Positions 1 to 5,763 are shown, counted from the first letter of the stretch. The stretch is 8,892 nt of DNA from Bacillota bacterium (GCA_023420715.1 JAEZVR010000041.1:1-8892), one strand, 5' to 3'. Numbers and translations: made by a program. The notes: generated by a model from the letters alone, not told the origin.

Positions 1-80
1 GCATATGCCACAGGCAGATTAGCTGGCATCAGTGCCGTCTTTCATTGCCAAAACCAAAAAAAGCCATGACAGCCGCGATT
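1..80. other. Short left-edge segment with no supportable gene
   Basis: This stretch follows the stop codon of the LarC-like gene on the minus strand. Reading leftward, a weak hairpin with two wobble pairs is followed by seven T residues (around 57 to 64), which could be a poor terminator. A 12-codon frame from the ATG at 67 ends in a TGA that overlaps an ATG at 29. That second frame (MPANLPVAY...) stays open to the window edge, but it has no clear ribosome binding site and only nine codons are visible. I therefore do not call it a gene. Confidence 0.4.
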
Positions 81-569
81 TTATTCCTCTAAAACATCCG
101 GCGTACATCCCGCCTCCCTTGCCAACCAATAAGCCGTTTGCACACGTTGCGACACACTTTCATACGAGGCACCCGTCTGTTCGACCAAACGCCGCACATC
201 GTCAGATTCCGGCTTAATTTTAAACACGTCTCCTGCCGTATATTCTTTGACAACAACTTCACCCTCTGGCAATTGAACAGTTGTAAATCCAACATGGGCC
301 TTAGCACGCGTCATGGTACGATAACGCACGCCAGCAGTTGTGCTCCAAGACAGCAAAGCCTCTATCATTTGATCTTGTTGTTCAACTTTGGCTAAAACGG
401 TCAGCATATAACCCATACGACCTTTTTTCATGCAAATTGGGGTTGCAAAAACATCACGTACACCTACTGCTAAACAACGATCCATCAGCACACGCAAACT
501 TTCACCCGTCATATCATCCATCTGGCAAACAAGCTCTACGACTTCATCTTGCTCCCAACCTGCAGACAT
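81..569 (-). CDS. larC2: Stand-alone LarC C-terminal domain protein (nickel-pincer cofactor nickel insertase, LarC2-like)
   Basis: LarC is the CTP-dependent enzyme that inserts nickel into the pyridinium dithiocarboxylate precursor, giving the nickel-pincer nucleotide cofactor of lactate racemase and related enzymes. This 162-residue protein matches only its C-terminal (DUF111/LarC2) half. Visible family motifs are QMDDMTGE at 16-23 (usually N-x-DDMT), DVFATPICMKKGR at 39-51, the TTAGVR strand at 77-82, and FKIKPE at 116-121 followed by a DDVRRL helix. The frame extends to 596, but I start at the ATG at 567-569 because AGGAG lies eight bases ahead of it; the family similarity also begins just after this point. 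No LarC1 part is upstream: a divergent tRNA gene sits there instead. In Lactiplantibacillus plantarum larC1 and larC2 are joined by programmed frameshifting, which is not possible here. The protein may pair with a LarC1 encoded elsewhere, act alone, or be a remnant. Domain identity is fairly certain; the role is inferred. Confidence 0.85.
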   Translation of the reverse strand: MSAGWEQDEVVELVCQMDDMTGESLRVLMDRCLAVGVRDVFATPICMKKGRMGYMLTVLAKVEQQDQMIEALLSWSTTAGVRYRTMTRAKAHVGFTTVQLPEGEVVVKEYTAGDVFKIKPESDDVRRLVEQTGASYESVSQRVQTAYWLAREAGCTPDVLEE

Positions 570-600
570 GGCACACTTCTCCTGTTCATGCTTCATTTCA

Positions 601-609
601 TGGTATAAT
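601..609 (+). promoter_or_regulatory. Extended -10 promoter of the tRNA-Arg gene
   Basis: TGG followed by a perfect TATAAT (604-609) forms an extended -10 element, 28 bases before the first base of the tRNA. No good -35 hexamer is seen at 17-base spacing, which extended -10 promoters tolerate. The element lies just upstream of the LarC-like start on the other strand, so the two divergent units share this stretch. Confidence 0.7.
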
Positions 610-623
610 GGCTCATCGTATCC

Positions 624-652
624 ATTCTACGCAAATTGCCCACTTAGTTAAA
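624..652 (-). promoter_or_regulatory. Possible promoter of the LarC2-like gene, inside the tRNA gene
   Basis: On the minus strand TTTAAC (652-647) and TAGAAT (629-624) are separated by 17 bases. The -35 match is poor and the -10 is fair. If real, the -35 lies inside the D-arm sequence of the tRNA gene. Something must drive the LarC2-like gene, because a terminator precedes the tRNA on this strand. This is the best candidate, but it is weak. Confidence 0.3.
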
Positions 653-712
653 TGGATATAACAAATCCCTCCTAAGGATTCGTTGTGAGTTCGATTCTCG
701 CAGTGGGTACCA
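638..712 (+). tRNA. tRNA-Arg, anticodon CCU
   Basis: A complete cloverleaf can be drawn. The acceptor stem is 638-644 with 702-708 (first pair G-U). The D stem is GTTA 647-650 with TAAC 659-662, with GG in its loop. The anticodon stem is 664-668 with 676-680, with loop CTCCTAA and anticodon CCT at 671-673. The variable loop has four bases (681-684). The T stem is 685-689 with 697-701 and loop TTCGATT. The discriminator is A709, and CCA is encoded at 710-712. It reads the AGG arginine codon. A terminator follows directly. It is the only plus-strand gene in the window. Confidence 0.96.
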
Positions 713-716
713 AAGA

Positions 717-746
717 AAAACCTCCCTGTTCACCACGGGAGGTTTT
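717..746. terminator. Bidirectional intrinsic terminator between the tRNA and hydrogenase genes
   Basis: A ten-pair perfect stem (717-726 with 737-746, core CCTCCC/GGGAGG) has a ten-base loop. A/T pairs at its foot supply a T-run on both strands: TTTT on plus after the tRNA, and TTTTTCTTT on minus after the hydrogenase stop at 772. It insulates the two converging units. Confidence 0.9.
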
Positions 747-771
747 GCATATTTTCAATCATACAATGCCA

Positions 772-2289
772 TTATTTAACCAACGGATTATCGATGGCTA
801 CTTCAAAATCAGCTGTTTTAGCATATTGGTTTACCGATCGTGTCGCCTGGTTAAGCGGTGCCAACGTACCCGCACCACCCACACAACCGCCAGGGCAGGC
901 CATACCTTCAATCAAATATCCATCTAACTTGCCATTTTTGGCAAGGGTGAGCATCTTTTTGCAATCCACCAGAGAATCTGCATGTTGATACGGAATCTCG
1001 CCTCTTTCGGGTGCCAAGCGATTAATACAAGCCACAATGGCAGGTGCCACAGAAGCTGCAACCGCATAATTTCGACCATTTGTGGAAGCCATTGGCGAAT
1101 CGAAAGTTTCTGGCATTTCAGACAATTCAATATTCTTTGCCACGAACATCCCCATTAACTCTTCGAAGGTAATCACAAAGTCAATATAGGGACGCACTTC
1201 CGGCTCAAGGCTCTCCACTTTTTTCGCCACACAGGGACCAATAAAGACCACTTTTGCATCTGGATATTTAGCTTTAATAATCTCCGCCGATGCCACCATA
1301 GGGGTTGATGATGAGGAGATATATTTCGCCTGATCTTCCGGCAAGACTTTTCGTGCATAGGCCTCCCATGCCGTACAGCAACTCGTCCCCATATAAGGCT
1401 GATGTTCAGGCACCAATTCCAAAAATTCTTTTGCTTCATGCATTGAACTCGCATCGGCACCGACAGCCACTTCTACCACATCAGTGAACCCGAGGGCCTT
1501 AATGCCGTTAAAAACTTTGCCTGGAGAAGCCAGCGGACCGAACTGCCCCACAAAAGCAGGCGCAATTTCCGCCACAACCTTTTCTCCCGATCGAATAGCA
1601 TTAATAATCTGGAAAATCTCAGACTTATCTGCAATGGCACCAAACGGACAATTTGCCATACAAAGACCACAAGATACGCATTTGTCTTTATCGATCGTCG
1701 CGCGACCATATTCATCACTGCTAATTGCACCTGCACCACAGGCCAAAGCACAGGGGCGATCAAACATTAAGATCGCACCATAGGGGCAAGCATCTTTACA
1801 TCGGCCACATCGAATACAAACAGATTCATCGATAACCGCACCTTTAGATTCAATGCTGATGCATTTTTTGGGACAAACAATGCTACATGGATGCGCAATA
1901 CAACGGCGACAATTATTGCTGACACGGTATGTCTTGGTTGGACAAGCCTGACAGGCAAAACTGATCACATTTACAATCGGCATTGACATCACCTTGTGAT
2001 CTTTGTCAATATCTGCAAAGCCATCCGCCAAATCGACGTGCTGATTGCGCTCACGGATATCCATCCCCATGGCCAAACGAACCCGCTCACGGGCGACAGC
2101 ACGTTCTACAAAAACACTGTCTCTGTACTGAGGATTATCCCCTGGACTGATCTCGAATGGAATATTATAAAACCCATTCATGTCTGTTTGATCCGTATCA
2201 CGCTCATAAGCGAACTTTGCGACACCCGCAAAAATTTCACGGCGAATCTTGGTGACGGATGTAAATATGCCCCGCATGGCTTGTTGCAT
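772..2289 (-). CDS. Monomeric [FeFe] hydrogenase, group-B-like, with N-terminal 4Fe-4S clusters
   Basis: The enzyme would catalyse reversible 2H+ + 2e- to H2 in the cytoplasm, exchanging electrons with ferredoxin-like carriers. Residues 1-110 hold no conserved cluster motif. Residues 113-143 are a cysteine-rich segment (C113, C116, C127, C130, C135, C139, C143). Ferredoxin-type CxxCxxCxxxCP motifs follow at 158-168 and 204-214, with C180 and C184 between them. The H-cluster domain (about 235-505) carries the three signatures: TSCCTAW at 302-308, IGPCVAKK at 350-357, and EGMACPGGCVGGAG at 461-474. C305, C353, C465 and C469 are the expected cluster ligands and C304 the proton-relay cysteine. 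Thr replaces the Pro of the classical TSCCP, and Gly replaces the Met before PC, as I recall for group B enzymes. The start is set by GGGAGG five to six bases ahead of the ATG. The maturases HydE, HydF and HydG are not in this window. A regulatory role cannot be excluded. Confidence 0.88.
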   Translation of the reverse strand: MQQAMRGIFTSVTKIRREIFAGVAKFAYERDTDQTDMNGFYNIPFEISPGDNPQYRDSVFVERAVARERVRLAMGMDIRERNQHVDLADGFADIDKDHKVMSMPIVNVISFACQACPTKTYRVSNNCRRCIAHPCSIVCPKKCISIESKGAVIDESVCIRCGRCKDACPYGAILMFDRPCALACGAGAISSDEYGRATIDKDKCVSCGLCMANCPFGAIADKSEIFQIINAIRSGEKVVAEIAPAFVGQFGPLASPGKVFNGIKALGFTDVVEVAVGADASSMHEAKEFLELVPEHQPYMGTSCCTAWEAYARKVLPEDQAKYISSSSTPMVASAEIIKAKYPDAKVVFIGPCVAKKVESLEPEVRPYIDFVITFEELMGMFVAKNIELSEMPETFDSPMASTNGRNYAVAASVAPAIVACINRLAPERGEIPYQHADSLVDCKKMLTLAKNGKLDGYLIEGMACPGGCVGGAGTLAPLNQATRSVNQYAKTADFEVAIDNPLVK

Positions 2290-2326
2290 GTTTGCCTCCC
2301 TTTTGTCAACAACGCTTTTGCGAAAT

Positions 2327-2355
2327 TTTATAACAAGAGATCAGTTTTTTTTCAA
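2327..2355 (-). promoter_or_regulatory. Sigma-A-type promoter of the hydrogenase gene
   Basis: TTGAAA (2355-2350) and TATAAA (2332-2327) are spaced by exactly 17 bases, and a TG one base before the -10 makes it an extended -10 as well. Transcription would begin near 2320, about 30 bases before the start codon. This gives the hydrogenase its own promoter in addition to any readthrough from the upstream ferredoxin-like gene, after which I see no convincing terminator. Confidence 0.7.
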
Positions 2356-2372
2356 TAAATCGGGAATATTGA
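2352..2372. promoter_or_regulatory. Inverted repeat overlapping the hydrogenase -35 (possible operator)
   Basis: TCAATA and TATTGA form a perfect six-base inverted repeat with a nine-base spacer. The promoter-proximal arm overlaps the -35 hexamer. The position suits repressor binding, but A/T-rich sequence makes a chance six-base repeat fairly likely. I recognise no regulator for it. Confidence 0.3.
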
Positions 2373-2432
2373 TAACCCTATCTATTGTTTTGATAAAAAA
2401 CAGTTTTTCAGTCTCATTCCATCACAGCCAAC

Positions 2433-2714
2433 TTAGATGGTGTCTCCCTGAATCGATTGAACAGCAATCGCTTCCATAATGGTCGCCGCATCTGCACCTT
2501 CATAGAGGGTGCCATTCACAAAAACTAAAGGAGAAGCATGACCCGATTCGTGGAGATCCGATCGACAAATATTCACCAAGTCAATGTTGTATTTTAGATC
2601 ACCCATATCGGTCAATTGAGACTGCATAAAGCTGACATCTTGAAAAATTTCCATGGCGCCAACCATTGAACATTTCGTACAGGCACAGACTTCTACTTTA
2701 ATTGGACAACTCAT
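2433..2714 (-). CDS. Thioredoxin-fold [2Fe-2S] ferredoxin-like protein (NuoE-like), incomplete ligand set
   Basis: This 93-residue protein resembles the small thioredoxin-like [2Fe-2S] ferredoxins related to the C-terminal domain of NuoE/HydC-type subunits, which pass single electrons. A first strand (PIKVEV) leads into C10-A-C12-T-K-C15, then a GAMEIF helix. A second strand (DLVNIC) ends in C50. SPLVFVNG at 61-68 recalls the cis-proline strand of thioredoxin folds, and a terminal helix follows. The family normally has Cx4C and Cx3C. Here the first pair is present (C10, C15) with an extra C12, but the partner of C50 is absent. The frame opens at 2729, but I start at 2714 because AAGGAG lies six bases ahead of that ATG and nothing comparable precedes the earlier one. 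It sits directly upstream of the hydrogenase, suggesting an electron-transfer or assembly partner. Family assignment is moderate; the role is inferred. Confidence 0.72.
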   Translation of the reverse strand: MSCPIKVEVCACTKCSMVGAMEIFQDVSFMQSQLTDMGDLKYNIDLVNICRSDLHESGHASPLVFVNGTLYEGADAATIMEAIAVQSIQGDTI

Positions 2715-2734
2715 AAGATACTCCTTCATTCAGA

Positions 2735-2748
2735 CTGGCCTAGACCAG
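2735..2748. promoter_or_regulatory. Near-perfect 14-base palindrome in the 5' leader of the ferredoxin-like gene
   Basis: CTGGTCTAGGCCAG (minus strand) is palindromic except for one G-T wobble. It lies about 20 bases before the start codon, just ahead of the ribosome binding site. It could be an operator or a small RNA hairpin near the translation start. Confidence 0.3.
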
Positions 2749-2760
2749 CTCATTCTCTCA

Positions 2761-2795
2761 AAAATACGAAAACAGTGACGTGATACAAAACACGT
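2761..2795 (-). promoter_or_regulatory. Candidate promoter with CRP/FNR-type dyad ahead of the ferredoxin-like gene
   Basis: ACGTGTTTTGTATCACGT (2795-2778, minus) has perfect five-base arms ACGTG/CACGT around eight bases. Its GTG-N8-CAC spacing is that of the CRP/FNR superfamily consensus (TGTGA-N6-TCACA), with one T where A is expected. Inside it, TTGTAT (2788-2783) pairs at 16 bases with TATTTT (2766-2761), a mediocre promoter. The dyad would then cover the -35, which would suit repression. Both the promoter and the regulator class are inferences. Confidence 0.4.
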
Positions 2796-2800
2796 TTTCT

Positions 2801-2826
2801 AAAAAGCCCGACTCGCAAGTCGGGCT
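2801..2826 (-). terminator. Intrinsic terminator of ppdK
   Basis: A perfect nine-pair stem, AGCCCGACT/AGTCGGGCT (2826-2818 with 2813-2805), has the four-base loop TGCG and a run of T residues at its foot (2805-2801). It begins four bases after the ppdK stop codon and separates ppdK from the redox genes. Confidence 0.95.
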
Positions 2827-2830
2827 AGGC

Positions 2831-5455
2831 TTAACGAGGATATTTAATCTCTGCTTGAGCAGCCGCCAAACGGGCAATCGGCACCCGATAAGGGGAACAG
2901 GATACATAGTTTAAACCCGTCCGATGGAAAAATTCAATAGACAAGGGGTCACCACCATGCTCACCACACACACCAACCTTGAGATCCGCTTTGGTTTGCC
3001 GACCTTTTTCGACAGCCTGTGATACCAACTGTCCAACCCCTGTCTGGTCGAGCGTTGCTGTTGGATCATTTTCATAAATTTGTGTGCTGTAATATTTTTC
3101 AAGAATTGGTCCTGCATCGTCACGCGAAAGGCCGTAGGTCATCTGGGTTAAATCATTCGTCCCCATGCTGAAGAAATCGGCAGATTCGGCAATATCATCG
3201 GCTAAAAGGCAGGCTCTTGGAATTTCCATCATCGTGCCAACCGTGTAATCCAGCGAAATTCCCGCTTCTTCGATGAGCTGATCGGCCAATGTCGTGATCA
3301 CTTTACGCAAAGCCTTTAGTTCTTTAACTTCACCGACCAAGGGGATCATCACCTCGGGATAAACGGCTAAGCCTTCTTTTTTGACAGCAATCGCCGCCTG
3401 AATAATGGCTTGTGTTTGCATTTGCGCAATTTCTGGATAGCGAATGAGCAAACGACAACCGCGGCATCCAAGCATCGGATTGAGTTCATGTAATTGATGA
3501 ATTCTAGCTTTGACTTCTTCAATTGTATGACCTGTTCTTGCCGCTAAACTACCGATATCCTCAGCCTTCGTCGGCAAAAATTCATGAAGCGGTGGATCTA
3601 AGAGACGAATGGTCACCGGCTTTCCAGCAACCGCACGGAAAATCCCCTCGAAATCACTTTGCTGGTATGGCAATAGCAACGCCAGGGCCTCTCTGCGCTT
3701 GGCTTCATCGTCTGCCAAAATCATCATACGGAAATTAAATATCCGATCTTTTTCGAAAAACATGTGCTCCGTCCGACACAATCCAACACCTTCTGCACCC
3801 ATGCGAATCGCATCCTGCACATCTCCGGGCGCATCTGCATTTGTCCGAACGGTCAGGGTTCTAACCTCATCGGCCCATTGCATGATGGTGTCAAAATCGC
3901 CGCTAATACTTGCCTCGGCAGTTGGAATATCGCCCCGATAGACCAAACCTGTTGATCCATTTAAGGAAATATGTTCACCTTCGCGGATGGTATCACCGCT
4001 TGCCGTTAACAAATAGCCTTCTGCTTCATAAATTTGAATATCCGAACAGCCGGATACGCAACATTTACCCATACCTCGTGCCACGACAGCAGCATGAGAA
4101 GTCATACCGCCACGACCCGTCAAAATACCTTCTGACAAATACATCCCCTGAATATCTTCAGGTGAAGTTTCTAAGCGGACCAAAATAATATTTTCGCCGC
4201 GGTCTTTGGCCACTTTGGCGCGCTCATAACTAAAATAAACCGCCCCGTGTGCCGCACCTGGAGAGGCTGGCAATCCCTTACCGATCACTTCGCCGGACTT
4301 TAAAGCTGTTTCATCAAAAGTCGGATGTAATAAGGAATCCAGTTGCCCTGGTTCAATTTTCATCAAGGCCTCTCGTTGTTCAATCAAGCCCTCGTTAACC
4401 AGATCTACCGCAATTTTAACTGCGGCCTGCGCCGTACGTTTGCCATTACGTGTCTGCAACATAAATAGTTTACCTTGTTCAATGGTAAATTCCATGTCCT
4501 GCATATCCTTGTAATGCTTTTCAAGTTTTTCAGCGATCGCATTGAATTGTTTAAAGACATCTGGCATTAAACGCTCTAGCGCCTCAATGGGTTGTGGGGT
4601 GCGAATCCCTGCAACCACGTCTTCGCCTTGGGCATTTAATAAAAATTCACCGTATAATTTACGTTCACCCGTCGAAGGATTGCGGGTAAAGGCCACGCCC
4701 GTTCCGGAAGTATCCCCGGTATTTCCAAACACCATTTCTTGAACATTGACCGCCGTTCCCCAAGATGCCGGGATATTATTCATCCGGCGATAAACAATGG
4801 CGCGCTCTGTATTCCAAGATCTAAATACAGCACGTACCGCCGCCTTCAATTGATCAATGGGGGCCTGTGGAAAGGGTTCATTTTGTTCACGCTGATAAAT
4901 TGCTTTGAATTCATCTACTAAAAACCGCATTGATTTTTCGTCGACATCTGTATCCAGTTCCACACCAAGGCGCGCTTTTTCCGCTTCAAAAGCGGCATCG
5001 AACAAACCTCTGTCCAAGCCCATGACCACATCTGAAAACATCATAATAAAGCGGCGATAGCTGTCATAAGCAAAACGTGGATTTTTTGTCAGCTCTGCCA
5101 TAGCAAGGACCACATCATCATTCATGCCCAAGTTGAGCACCGTATCCATCATACCAGGCATGGATGCTCTTGCTCCTGAACGAACGGATACCAACAGCGG
5201 TTTTTCTGTTGAACCAAAGGCTTTACCGGTCTCCTTTTCCAGCGCTGTTAAAGCCGCTTTGACTTGATCAAAAATATCATCGCCCAAAATCTCTCCGTCG
5301 TCATAGTAGCGTGTACAAGCTTCCGTTGTCACCGTAAATCCCTTTGGGACTGGGAATCCCAAGCCGGTCATTTCCGCCAAATTGGCACCCTTGCCGCCGA
5401 GTAATTCGCGCATATTGGCATCACCTTCGTGAAATGAATACACATACTTTTTCAT
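2831..5455 (-). CDS. ppdK: Pyruvate, phosphate dikinase
   Basis: The enzyme interconverts pyruvate + ATP + Pi and PEP + AMP + PPi, serving PPi-linked glycolysis or gluconeogenesis in the cytoplasm of anaerobes. At 874 residues it is full length. The N-terminal ATP-grasp part (about 1-340) shows GGKGANLAEM at 20-29, VRSGARASMPG at 91-101, and D320/E322/Q334, which match known ATP-site residues. The central swivelling domain has GGMTSHAAVVARGMG at 449-463, with H454 the phosphorylated histidine and T452 at the position phosphorylated by PDRP-type regulators. The C-terminal PEP/pyruvate barrel has R561, R617, E744, N767 and D768, and the catalytic C830 in GVCGEHGGDP. GAGGG lies six bases ahead of the ATG. 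A long leader with its own small reading frame and a hairpin precedes the gene (separate entries), and a terminator follows. No catalytic residue is missing. Confidence 0.98.
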   Translation of the reverse strand: MKKYVYSFHEGDANMRELLGGKGANLAEMTGLGFPVPKGFTVTTEACTRYYDDGEILGDDIFDQVKAALTALEKETGKAFGSTEKPLLVSVRSGARASMPGMMDTVLNLGMNDDVVLAMAELTKNPRFAYDSYRRFIMMFSDVVMGLDRGLFDAAFEAEKARLGVELDTDVDEKSMRFLVDEFKAIYQREQNEPFPQAPIDQLKAAVRAVFRSWNTERAIVYRRMNNIPASWGTAVNVQEMVFGNTGDTSGTGVAFTRNPSTGERKLYGEFLLNAQGEDVVAGIRTPQPIEALERLMPDVFKQFNAIAEKLEKHYKDMQDMEFTIEQGKLFMLQTRNGKRTAQAAVKIAVDLVNEGLIEQREALMKIEPGQLDSLLHPTFDETALKSGEVIGKGLPASPGAAHGAVYFSYERAKVAKDRGENIILVRLETSPEDIQGMYLSEGILTGRGGMTSHAAVVARGMGKCCVSGCSDIQIYEAEGYLLTASGDTIREGEHISLNGSTGLVYRGDIPTAEASISGDFDTIMQWADEVRTLTVRTNADAPGDVQDAIRMGAEGVGLCRTEHMFFEKDRIFNFRMMILADDEAKRREALALLLPYQQSDFEGIFRAVAGKPVTIRLLDPPLHEFLPTKAEDIGSLAARTGHTIEEVKARIHQLHELNPMLGCRGCRLLIRYPEIAQMQTQAIIQAAIAVKKEGLAVYPEVMIPLVGEVKELKALRKVITTLADQLIEEAGISLDYTVGTMMEIPRACLLADDIAESADFFSMGTNDLTQMTYGLSRDDAGPILEKYYSTQIYENDPTATLDQTGVGQLVSQAVEKGRQTKADLKVGVCGEHGGDPLSIEFFHRTGLNYVSCSPYRVPIARLAAAQAEIKYPR

Positions 5456-5483
5456 GACAAACCCTCAACTTTCAGCTGACATC

Positions 5484-5510
5484 AAAAAAGCGCTTAAACG
5501 CGCCAACGCT
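5484..5510 (-). terminator. Terminator-like hairpin in the ppdK leader (candidate attenuator)
   Basis: AGCGTT (5510-5505) can pair with AAGCGCT (5495-5489) in six pairs, one of them G-U, around a ten-base loop; a run of six T residues follows (5489-5484). An alternative GCGC/GCGC stem (5503-5500 with 5493-5490) and a GCG-TTGG-CGC stem compete with it. The first base of the hairpin is the last base of the leader stop codon, and the ppdK ribosome binding site lies about 15 to 20 bases after the T-run. The stem is modest, so termination would be partial or conditional. Confidence 0.5.
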
Positions 5511-5611
5511 CAAAATGCACACGCAACCGTGCTGGGAACAAAGGTAAGCTGACAAACAGATGCAACCATCAGAAAGACTTGCGCCATCCTAAACTGGTAA
5601 TTTGTCTTCAC
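5510..5611 (-). CDS. 33-residue leader peptide or small hydrophobic protein upstream of ppdK
   Basis: I do not recognise this product. A GTG start at 5611-5609 follows AAAAGGAGG with four bases between, the best ribosome binding site in the window. The frame runs 33 codons to TGA at 5512-5510. No in-frame start lies upstream. The peptide begins MKTNYQFRMAQ, with three positive side chains in the first nine residues, and continues with a mostly hydrophobic stretch (VFLMVASVCQLTFV) and an end of STVACAF. This gives it a signal-peptide or single-membrane-segment look, with cysteines at 20 and 31. The stop codon abuts the terminator-like hairpin ahead of ppdK, so a ribosome at the stop would cover the hairpin. 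No run of one amino acid suggests classical starvation attenuation. It may be a regulatory leader peptide or a real small membrane protein; strong start signals favour translation, and function is unknown. Confidence 0.6.
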   Translation of the reverse strand: MKTNYQFRMAQVFLMVASVCQLTFVPSTVACAF

Positions 5612-5648
5612 GGGGCCTCCTTTTATGCATTTTGCTTTAATATACGGT

Positions 5649-5677
5649 ATTTTACCACATCTTTTTGGATAATTCTA
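5649..5677 (-). promoter_or_regulatory. Candidate promoter of the leader peptide-ppdK unit
   Basis: TGGTAAAAT (5657-5649) is a good extended -10. TAGAAT (5677-5672) sits 17 bases upstream in the -35 place but matches the consensus at only three of six positions. The start would be near 5642, leaving about 187 bases of leader before ppdK. An alternative is TTGTCA (5698-5693) with TAGAAT as -10, but its 15-base spacing is short. The -10 also lies within GGTA-AAA-TACC, a small dyad that could be an operator. Confidence 0.45.
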
Positions 5678-5714
5678 ACAAAAGAAATCGATTGACAAGG
5701 GGCATGCGCTCAAT

Positions 5715-5741
5715 AAAAAACGGCCGCCATCTGACAGCCGT
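5715..5741 (-). terminator. Intrinsic terminator of the dnaK-dnaJ-prmA unit
   Basis: ACGGCTGTC (5741-5733) pairs over nine positions, two of them G-U, with GGCGGCCGT (5728-5720) around the loop AGAT. Six T residues follow, counting the last stem base. It lies about 22 bases after the prmA stop and closes the operon before the ppdK promoter region. Confidence 0.92.
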
Positions 5742-5763
5742 CTATCTGCGCTATGCGATTTGA

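Noticed and set aside
1..29. Start of another gene (MPANLPVAY...) at the left edge
   Set aside because: Only nine codons are visible, with no clear ribosome binding site.
570..596. Earlier ATG start (596) for the LarC2-like gene
   Set aside because: No ribosome binding site precedes it, whereas AGGAG lies eight bases ahead of the ATG at 569.
2315..2336. Rex-type site (TTGTTA near the hydrogenase -10)
   Set aside because: Only one half-site is present; the second arm does not match TAACAA.
2391..2415. Terminator between the ferredoxin-like and hydrogenase genes
   Set aside because: The only inverted repeat is a short A/T stem with a three-base loop and no G/C core.
2715..2729. Earlier ATG start (2729) for the ferredoxin-like gene
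   Set aside because: It would place the good AAGGAG site inside the coding sequence. The ATG at 2714 uses that site at proper spacing.
2731..2755. Seven-codon upstream frame (MSWSRPV) before the ferredoxin-like gene
   Set aside because: The only purine-rich stretch touches the ATG with no spacing, so efficient initiation is unlikely.
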